Positions 15,450-20,670 of a stretch of 20,670 bases of DNA are shown piece by piece. The DNA lies in assembly GCA_946479075.1 (NCBI GenBank), contig CAMLDT010000040.1, positions 1 to 20,670 of the forward strand, written 5' to 3'. The position numbers and the translations under genes are program-made. The notes under the pieces are model-generated. The model worked only from the letters and a program-made list of their open reading frames with translations, made no database searches and was not told the origin of the DNA. Numbering within the stretch: position 1 is the stretch's first letter; the number at the start of each line of letters is the position of its first letter. This DNA is from an uncultured Polaromonas sp. (lineage in GTDB: Bacteria; Pseudomonadota; Gammaproteobacteria; Burkholderiales; Burkholderiaceae).

Positions 15450-17876
15450 ATGGCTTCAAATTCTTCCTCCTCCGACACCGGCGCTTCGACCGCCCATCGC
15501 CTGCCCTGGCTGCCCGTTCTGTTGAAGGGTGTGGCCTGGACCATCGGCATCCTGCTGGCGGGCGCAGTGTCGGTCCTGATGGTTGTGGCGGTCGCCCTGT
15601 CGGTGGCCTACCCGAATTTGCCGGACGTGTCTGACCTGCTGGACTACCGGCCCAAGCTGCCCTTGCGGGTGTATTCCTCCGACGGCGTGTTGCTGGGCGA
15701 GTTCGGCGAAGAGCGCCGCAACCTCACGCCTATCGCAGACATCCCCAAGGTGATGAAGGACGCCGTGCTGGCCGTGGAAGATGCCCGCTTTTTCTCGCAC
15801 GGCGGGGTGGACTACATCGGCGTGATCCGCGCCGGTCTGGCCAACATGGGGCGCGCCAAGAGCCAGGGCGCCTCCACCATCACCATGCAGGTGGCGCGCA
15901 ACGTCTATCTTTCTACCGAAAAAAGCTACACCCGCAAGATCTACGAGATGCTGCTCACCTTCAAGCTGGAACACATGCTCAGCAAGGACCAGATTCTGGA
16001 GATCTACATGAACCAGATTTTTCTGGGTCAACGCGCTTATGGCTTTGCCGCTGCCTCGGAAACCTATTTCGGCAAACCGCTCAAGGACCTCAGCATTGGT
16101 GAAGCGGCCATGCTGGCCGGGCTTCCCAAAGCCCCTTCCGCCTACAACCCCATCAGCAATCCCAAGCGCGCCAAGGCCCGCCAGCTCTACATCATTGAGC
16201 GCATGCAGGACAACGGCTTCATCACCCCTGCGCAAGCCGAAGTGGCAAAAGCGGAGCAGCTCAAGGTACGGTCCGGGCCCGACGCCGGGCGGGTACATGC
16301 CGAGTTCGTGGCGGAAACTGTCCGCCAGCTGGTGTTCAGCCAGTATGGTGACGAGACCTACACCCGTGGGCTGAATGTGTTTACCACCCTGAGCGCGGCC
16401 GATCAGGCGGTGGCCTACAAGGCCCTGCGCAAGGGCATCATGGATTACGAGCGGCGGCAGATCTACCGCGGGCCCGAGAAGTTCATCGAGCTGTCCAAGG
16501 ATGCGCAGGAAGCCGAAGACGCCATTGACGATGCGCTGGCTGACAGCCCCGACAACGATGACGTGATGTCGGCCATCGTGCTGGAAGCCGGCCCGAAAAA
16601 AATCGTCGCCGTCCGGCAAAACAGCGAAACCATCGAAATCACGGGCGACGGCCTGCGGCCCGCCCAGTCCGGCCTGTCCGACAAGGCCGCGCCGCACATC
16701 CGGATCCGGCGCGGTGCCCTGATCCGGGTGACCAGAACGCCCAAGAACACCTGGGAAATCACACAGCTGCCCGAAGTCGAAGGCGCATTTGTTGCGCTGG
16801 ACCCGCGCAGTGGCGCGGTGCGGGCACTGGTCGGCGGCTTCGACTACGAAAAGAACAAGTTCAACCATGTCACCCAGGCCTGGCGCCAGCCCGGTTCCAG
16901 CTTCAAGCCCTTCATCTACTCGGCGGCACTCGAAAAAGGCTTCACGCCGGCGACCGTCGTCAATGACGCGCCGCTGTTTTTTGACGCCGGCGTCACTGGC
17001 GGCCAGCCCTGGGAGCCCAAGAACTACGACGGCACCTTCGACGGCCCGATGAGCTTGCGCCGCGGCCTGGCGAAATCCAAGAACATGATCTCGATCCGCG
17101 TACTGCAGGCCATTGGCCCCAAATATGCCCAGGACTGGATCACCCATTTCGGCTTTGACGCCGAAAAACACCCGGCCTACCTGACCATGGCGCTGGGTGC
17201 CGGCTCGGTGACGCCCTTGCAGATGGCCATTGGTTATTCCGTGTTTGCCAACGGTGGTTATCGCGTCAACCCCTACCTGATCACCAAAATCACCGACCAG
17301 AAGGGCCGGACGGTGGTTGAAAGCCCCGCACCCGGCCTCGACGAATCGGTGCGCGGCATCGAAGCCCGGAATGCTTTCATCATGTCCAGCCTGCTGCAGG
17401 AAGTGGCGCGCAGCGGCACGGCGGCCAAGGCCCAGGCCACGCTGAAGCGACCTGACCTGTACGGCAAGACCGGCACCACCAACGATTCGATCGACACCTG
17501 GTTTGTCGGCTTCCAGCCAACCCTGACCGCGGCAGTATGGATGGGTTACGACACACCCAAGAAACTCGGCGACAGGGAAACCGGCGGCGGGCTGAGCCTG
17601 CCGGTCTGGATCAACTTCATGGAATACGCCCTCAAAGGGGTGCCAGTGACCGAATTCACACCGCCCGAAGGTGTCATCAATATCGGCGGCGAGTGGTTTT
17701 ATGACGAATACGCCAAGGGCTCAGGCATCAGCAGCGTGGGACTGGGTGACAAGCCGGCGCCGGGCACCGGTGCCGACAACCCGGTCCAGGGCCAGCCAGT
17801 GCCGCCAGGTGCAGCGATCCAGTCGCCGCCGCCGGGGGACGAAAGAAAGCGGATCCTCGACCTGTTCAAAAACTAG
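15450..17876 (+). CDS. mrcA: Penicillin-binding protein 1A (bifunctional class A PBP)
   Basis: Bifunctional peptidoglycan synthase (also called PonA), 808 residues. A cytoplasmic tail and one transmembrane helix (~32-53) precede the GT51 glycosyltransferase domain (~75-255), with catalytic Glu110 in AVEDARFFSHGGVD, QGASTITMQVARN (139-151) and EIYMNQIFLG (184-193). An OB-like inserted domain spans ~320-435. The transpeptidase domain has SxxK at Ser483-Lys486 (PGSSFKPF), SKN at 543-545 and KTG at 673-675. The C-terminus is Pro/Gly-rich and ends DLFKN. The ATG has no Shine-Dalgarno; CCTCC sits just before it. The gene is divergent from pilM, a common arrangement in beta- and gammaproteobacteria, and converges on cyaY with 13 bp between stops. 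Confidence 0.96.
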   Translation: MASNSSSSDTGASTAHRLPWLPVLLKGVAWTIGILLAGAVSVLMVVAVALSVAYPNLPDVSDLLDYRPKLPLRVYSSDGVLLGEFGEERRNLTPIADIPKVMKDAVLAVEDARFFSHGGVDYIGVIRAGLANMGRAKSQGASTITMQVARNVYLSTEKSYTRKIYEMLLTFKLEHMLSKDQILEIYMNQIFLGQRAYGFAAASETYFGKPLKDLSIGEAAMLAGLPKAPSAYNPISNPKRAKARQLYIIERMQDNGFITPAQAEVAKAEQLKVRSGPDAGRVHAEFVAETVRQLVFSQYGDETYTRGLNVFTTLSAADQAVAYKALRKGIMDYERRQIYRGPEKFIELSKDAQEAEDAIDDALADSPDNDDVMSAIVLEAGPKKIVAVRQNSETIEITGDGLRPAQSGLSDKAAPHIRIRRGALIRVTRTPKNTWEITQLPEVEGAFVALDPRSGAVRALVGGFDYEKNKFNHVTQAWRQPGSSFKPFIYSAALEKGFTPATVVNDAPLFFDAGVTGGQPWEPKNYDGTFDGPMSLRRGLAKSKNMISIRVLQAIGPKYAQDWITHFGFDAEKHPAYLTMALGAGSVTPLQMAIGYSVFANGGYRVNPYLITKITDQKGRTVVESPAPGLDESVRGIEARNAFIMSSLLQEVARSGTAAKAQATLKRPDLYGKTGTTNDSIDTWFVGFQPTLTAAVWMGYDTPKKLGDRETGGGLSLPVWINFMEYALKGVPVTEFTPPEGVINIGGEWFYDEYAKGSGISSVGLGDKPAPGTGADNPVQGQPVPPGAAIQSPPPGDERKRILDLFKN

Positions 17877-17889
17877 GCGAGTTCAGAGT

Positions 17890-18225
17890 TCAGGACGGTG
17901 CGCTGAAAACCAGCGGCTGCCCGGCCTGCTCGCTGGCATAACGGGACAGCCCGGCAAACAGCTCGCTGCCGTTCTTGGTATCGCGCCACTGCCCCTCTGA
18001 CAGCTTGTAGTGAAACCCGCCGGCCCGCGCAGCCAGCCAGATTTCCTGCAGCGGTTTTTGCAGGTTGATGATGATCTGGCTGCCGTTGGCAAAACTCAGG
18101 GTGATCATGCCGCCCGTGCGCTGGTTGTCCACATCCGCATCGGTGTCGTCGTTGATGCGGTCACACGCCGTCTCAATGGCCTTGAGCGCAGCTTCTGCAT
18201 GGTCCAGATACTCCAGGTCCGTCAT
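17890..18225 (-). CDS. cyaY: Iron-sulfur cluster assembly protein CyaY (bacterial frataxin)
   Basis: A small cytoplasmic iron-binding regulator of the IscS/IscU machinery, 111 residues, normal for CyaY. The first helix ([19 protein letters not shown]) leads to the acidic ridge ([10 protein letters not shown], 26-35). The conserved sheet follows: [33 protein letters not shown] (38-70), with [19 protein letters not shown] after it. The frame is open to 18267, but the ATG at 18225 gives the standard [11 protein letters not shown] start; only a weak GGGAT precedes it. It is divergent from lptM, with only 12 bp between start codons, so each promoter must lie in the other gene or overlap it. Confidence 0.95.
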   Translation of the reverse strand: MTDLEYLDHAEAALKAIETACDRINDDTDADVDNQRTGGMITLSFANGSQIIINLQKPLQEIWLAARAGGFHYKLSEGQWRDTKNGSELFAGLSRYASEQAGQPLVFSAPS

Positions 18226-18237
18226 TACAATCCCATC

Positions 18238-18531
18238 ATGTTTGCAAGATCCCACATTCGAACTCAAATTCTAGGCCGTGCACGAACCCGCGTCGCCGGC
18301 CATGGCTTTTGCAAGCTGGCGCTGACGCTGGCTGCCACGGCCGCATTGGCGGCTTGCGGGCAGAAGGGCCCGCTGTTTTTCCCGCCGCCGCCCAAAGCCG
18401 TCCCGACTGCCGGCGGCACCGCGGTCAATCCTTCCGCGCCCACCCGCACAGGCAACGGTGTCACCCCGGTGGCGACGCCGGATATCCCGCAGCCACCGCC
18501 TGCCGCCCCGCCCACGTCTGCACCGCGATGA
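18238..18531 (+). CDS. lptM: LptM-type small lipoprotein (YifL family)
   Basis: A 97-residue predicted lipoprotein. A basic N-terminus and hydrophobic stretch end in the lipobox ALAAC (Cys40), followed by [12 protein letters not shown], the hallmark of the LptM/YifL family, which assists oxidative maturation of the LptDE outer-membrane LPS translocon. The remainder is Pro/Ala/Thr-rich and probably disordered. No internal ATG or GTG exists before the lipobox, so the ATG at 18238 is chosen although it has no Shine-Dalgarno; the open frame upstream is shadow in cyaY. Its TGA overlaps the lysA ATG (ATGA). The lptM-lysA pair is common in proteobacteria. Confidence 0.88.
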   Translation: MFARSHIRTQILGRARTRVAGHGFCKLALTLAATAALAACGQKGPLFFPPPPKAVPTAGGTAVNPSAPTRTGNGVTPVATPDIPQPPPAAPPTSAPR

Positions 18532-19835
18532 GCCTGACCACATCCAGCACCGCGCCTTCCAGGGATCTGCCAGGCGCGCCCCAGCTTGCCTATCGGGATG
18601 GCAGCTTGCACCTTGAAGAAGTCAGCCTGGAAGCCCTGGCTCGCGAGCACGGCACACCGCTGTTCGTCTATTCCAAAGCCGCGATGCTGGCAGCCCTCAA
18701 GGCGTACCAGCAGGGTTTTGCCGGACGCGATGCGCAGATCTGTTACGCCATGAAGGCCAATTCATCGCTGGGCGTGCTGCAAGTCTTCGCCGAAGCCGGC
18801 TGCGGCTTCGACATCGTCTCTGGCGGCGAGCTGGAACGCGTGATGGCTGCCGGCGGCGATGCCCGCAAGGTGATCTTCTCGGGCGTTGGCAAGACCCGCG
18901 CCGAAATGCAGCAGGCCCTGCAAGCCGGCATCGGTTGTTTCAATGTCGAAAGCGAAGCCGAGCTGGACGTGCTGTCGGAGGTCGCGTTGCAGCTGGGCCG
19001 GGTGGCGCCCATCAGTATCCGCGTCAACCCGAATGTGGACCCCAAAACCCATCCCTACATCTCGACCGGGCTGAAGGGCAACAAGTTTGGCGTGGCCCAT
19101 GAAGATGCGCTGCGCATCTACAAACACGCGGCCTCGCTGCGCGGGCTGAGTGTGGCGGGTATTGACTGCCACATTGGCTCGCAGATCACGGACACCACGC
19201 CTTACCTGGACGCGATGGACCGGGTGCTGGACCTGGTCGCCGCGATCGAGGCGGCGGGCATCCCCATCGAGCACATCGACTTCGGTGGCGGTCTGGGCAT
19301 CAACTACAACGGCGACGCACCGCCGGCAGCTGACGCCTTGTGGCAATTGCTGCTGGCCAGGCTGGACGCGCGTGGCTACGGCCGCAAGAAATTGATGATC
19401 GAACCCGGACGCTCGCTGGTCGGCAATGCCGGGGTGTGCCTGACCGAAGTGTTGTACCTCAAACCCGGCGAGCAGAAAAACTTCTGCATCATCGATGCAG
19501 CGATGAACGACCTGCCGCGGCCAGCGATGTATCAGGCCTTTCACGCGATCATTCCGGTGACGCCATCCTCAAGCGCTGCAGAAAATACCTACGATGTAGT
19601 GGGCCCCGTCTGCGAAAGCGGTGACTGGATAGGCCGCGACCGTTTGCTGGCGGTGCAGGCTGGAGACCGCCTGGCGGTGTTGTCGGCCGGCGCTTATTGC
19701 ATGAGCATGGCCAGCAACTACAACACGCGCGGCCGCGCCGTTGAAATTCTGGTTGATGGCGGCCGTGCCCATGTGATCCGCCGCCGGGAAACCGCAGCCG
19801 ACCAGCTTCGTCAGGAGCAGCTGGTTCTGCGCTGA
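18528..19835 (+). CDS. lysA: Diaminopimelate decarboxylase
   Basis: Last step of lysine synthesis, PLP-dependent decarboxylation of meso-diaminopimelate. The 435-residue fold type III enzyme has the PLP lysine Lys76 (CYAMKANSS), His215 (HIGSQI), the phosphate-binding GGGLG (253-257), EPGRS (292-296), Cys362 in GPVCESGD (catalytic, from the other subunit) and Tyr390 in GAYCMSMASNY. The open frame extends back to 18309, but the ATG at 18528 overlapping the lptM stop gives the normal N-terminus and length. It converges on msrQ with 28 bp between stops. Confidence 0.97.
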   Translation: MSLTTSSTAPSRDLPGAPQLAYRDGSLHLEEVSLEALAREHGTPLFVYSKAAMLAALKAYQQGFAGRDAQICYAMKANSSLGVLQVFAEAGCGFDIVSGGELERVMAAGGDARKVIFSGVGKTRAEMQQALQAGIGCFNVESEAELDVLSEVALQLGRVAPISIRVNPNVDPKTHPYISTGLKGNKFGVAHEDALRIYKHAASLRGLSVAGIDCHIGSQITDTTPYLDAMDRVLDLVAAIEAAGIPIEHIDFGGGLGINYNGDAPPAADALWQLLLARLDARGYGRKKLMIEPGRSLVGNAGVCLTEVLYLKPGEQKNFCIIDAAMNDLPRPAMYQAFHAIIPVTPSSSAAENTYDVVGPVCESGDWIGRDRLLAVQAGDRLAVLSAGAYCMSMASNYNTRGRAVEILVDGGRAHVIRRRETAADQLRQEQLVLR

Positions 19836-19862
19836 CGGCCCCCGTCAGTTGGCAGCACCAAC
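19832..19862. terminator. Two tandem hairpins at the lysA-msrQ convergent junction
   Basis: CTGACGG/CCGTCAG (19832-19838 with 19842-19848, 3-nt loop) overlaps the lysA stop. It is followed at once by GTTGG/CCAAC (19848-19852 with 19858-19862). Neither has a T-run directly after it; on the plus strand the first T-run is T6 at 19912-19917 inside the adjoining repeat. They probably contribute to 3' end formation for one or both genes. Confidence 0.4.
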
Positions 19863-19925
19863 GCTACTGTTTTGATAGCTGCTTGCGCCCGTCCACCAAG
19901 GGCTGGAGGCCTTTTTTCCTTAAGT
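19863..19925 (+). repeat. Palindromic dispersed repeat, copy 2 (overlaps the 3' end of msrQ)
   Basis: Same layout as 8171-8233 (-): GCTA/TAGC stem (19863-19866 with 19876-19879), then GCCC/GGGC stem (19887-19890 with 19900-19903), then AGGCC and T6. On the opposite strand it encodes the last 19 residues of MsrQ. Read on the plus strand the second hairpin and T6 could terminate lysA transcription. Confidence 0.6.
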
Positions 19926-20520
19926 ATTGCCGGACACGCCAGCCCAGCAGCACCGCCAGAATCGCCGCGTACACCGCGACTTCGGCAAAGTTGTTCTTGC
20001 CTGCACGCATCCAGAAAAAATGCAGCAATCCGAGCCCGGCGATCAGGTACACCAGTTTGTGCAGCAGCTGCCAGCGCCTGGCCCCCATCCTTTTGATGGC
20101 GGCGTTAAAAGATGTCGCGGCCAGCGGCGTCAACAGCAGGAAGGCCGAAAAGCCCACCAGGATGAAGGGCCGCTTGATGATGTCCTTGACGATATCGCCC
20201 ACATCAAAACCCATGTCAAACCAGCTGTAACTCAGCAAGTGAATGACGACGTAAAAATAGGTGAACAGGCCCAGCATGCGCCGAAAGCGCGCCAGGGCCG
20301 GTGTACCGCTGATGACGCGCAGCGGCGTCACGGCCAGCACGATGCACAGGAAACGCAGGGTCCAGTCACCGGTCGCGCGGATCAGGTACTCCGCCGGGTT
20401 GGCGCCCAGGTTGTTGGTGAAGGCGCCGTAGAACAACCAGGCAAAAGGCAGCAAGGCCAGCAGAAACACCAGCGGCTTGGCCGCCGGGTGCATCAAGGCC
20501 TTGTTCAACGCGGCACTCAT
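19864..20520 (-). CDS. msrQ: Heme-binding membrane subunit MsrQ of the MsrPQ methionine sulfoxide reductase
   Basis: Inner-membrane cytochrome b-type protein that passes electrons to periplasmic MsrP for repair of oxidised methionine. It has 218 residues with about 5-6 hydrophobic helices. The heme-ligand histidines His94 (YFYVVIHLLSY), His154 (QLLHKLVYL) and His167 (GLLHFFW) match the family. The frame is open to 20577, but residues from there to 20521 are translated repeat; the ATG at 20520 (MSAALNKAL) is preferred, with a later ATG (MHPAAKPL) possible. Residues 200-218 are encoded by a palindromic repeat and are probably not part of the conserved fold. Confidence 0.93.
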   Translation of the reverse strand: MSAALNKALMHPAAKPLVFLLALLPFAWLFYGAFTNNLGANPAEYLIRATGDWTLRFLCIVLAVTPLRVISGTPALARFRRMLGLFTYFYVVIHLLSYSWFDMGFDVGDIVKDIIKRPFILVGFSAFLLLTPLAATSFNAAIKRMGARRWQLLHKLVYLIAGLGLLHFFWMRAGKNNFAEVAVYAAILAVLLGWRVRQYLRKKGLQPLVDGRKQLSKQ

Positions 20521-20600
20521 CCGCCGCCGGGCCGCCCCAAGGCGGATGAAGCCCCCTCGGGGGGCAGCGCAGTACACGCAGTGACGAGCGTGGGGGTCAT
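20517..20600 (-). CDS. 27-codon ORF inside the msrP-msrQ repeat (probably not a functional protein)
   Basis: An ATG at 20600, 5 nt after the msrP stop, opens 27 codons (MTPTLVTACTALPPEGA...) that end in a TGA sharing bases with the msrQ ATG (ATGA). It is made wholly of repeat sequence and has no good Shine-Dalgarno. Its only likely effect would be to carry ribosomes from msrP to msrQ. Confidence 0.25.
   Translation of the reverse strand: MTPTLVTACTALPPEGASSALGRPGGG
20530..20597 (-). repeat. GC-rich double-hairpin repeat between msrP and msrQ
   Basis: Two adjacent strong hairpins: CCGCC-CCAA-GGCGG (20532-20545) and GCCCCC-TCG-GGGGGC (20551-20565), followed by GCGTGGGGG-type sequence. I recall near-identical sequence repeated in many Comamonadaceae chromosomes, but only one copy is in this window. 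It fills most of the 85-bp gap between the msrP stop and the msrQ start. Confidence 0.6.
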
Positions 20601-20605
20601 GTTTT

Positions 20606-20670
20606 TCAATAGTTCTTCTTGAGGTCCATGCCGGCGTAAAGCTGGCCGACCTGCGCCTCGTACCCGTTGA
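20606..20670 (-). CDS. msrP: Periplasmic methionine sulfoxide reductase catalytic subunit MsrP, C-terminal end (partial)
   Basis: Only the last ~21 codons are present: NGYEAQVGQLYAGMDLKKNY then TGA at 20608-20606. The NGY...LY-GMDLKKN ending is that of MsrP/YedY, the molybdopterin enzyme that reduces protein methionine sulfoxide and is exported by Tat. Its position directly upstream of msrQ on the same strand supports the call. Confidence 0.85.
   Translation of the reverse strand, partial: NGYEAQVGQLYAGMDLKKNY

Noticed and set aside
15456..17171. 571-residue minus-strand ORF opposite mrcA
   Set aside because: mrcA has all catalytic motifs in the plus frame. The reverse frame is open only because of codon bias.
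1..20670. tRNA, rRNA, CRISPR array, phage or defence island
   Set aside because: No cloverleaf-like or rRNA sequence, no regularly spaced direct repeats, and no integrase, nuclease or toxin-like gene other than the RAYT was recognised. All larger ORFs are housekeeping or transport genes.

Overview
The window looks like ordinary chromosome from a GC-rich betaproteobacterium, most likely Burkholderiales and probably Comamonadaceae (Polaromonas/Rhodoferax-like). This rests on gene order (pilMNOPQ-aroK-aroB-dgt upstream of gltB; lptM-lysA next to cyaY and a class A PBP; msrP-msrQ), on protein sequence character, and on two short palindromic repeats of a kind I recall from that family. No genome search was possible, so the genus is a guess.

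Layout. Positions 1-3397 (-) hold the first ~1132 codons of gltB; its 3' end lies beyond the left edge. A promoter candidate for gltB at 3488-3516 fits both sigma-70 and sigma-54 spacing. Next, 3573-4396 is a small REP-associated tyrosine (HUH) transposase unit bracketed by an imperfect 14-bp inverted repeat. Then come an orphan branched-chain-amino-acid-type ABC substrate-binding protein (4411-5559, -) and an MFS transporter (5760-6959, -).

From 15171 down to 5760 all genes lie on the minus strand and read pilM-pilN-pilO-pilP-pilQ-aroK-aroB-dgt-MFS. This is the type IV pilus alignment/secretin module followed by two shikimate-pathway enzymes and a dNTPase. Many junctions are 4-bp ATGA/GTGA overlaps, which suggests translational coupling. 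A divergent intergenic region of about 280 bp (15172-15449) separates pilM from mrcA/ponA (PBP1a, +). It contains a clear intrinsic terminator on the mrcA coding strand, 30 nt before the mrcA start.

On the right, mrcA (+) converges on cyaY (-). cyaY diverges from lptM-lysA (+) with only 12 bp between start codons. lysA converges on msrQ (-), which follows msrP (only its last ~21 codons are in the window). msrQ sits between two palindromic repeats: one encodes its last 19 residues, and the other fills the msrP-msrQ gap and carries a 27-codon ORF whose stop overlaps the msrQ start.

I see no tRNA, rRNA, CRISPR array, phage or defence system, and no intergenic stretch over 300 bp. I do not find an undescribed multi-gene system. 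The most interesting points are regulatory or architectural: the gltB promoter next to the transposase unit, the terminator before mrcA, and the repeats that have become part of msrQ and of the dgt upstream region.
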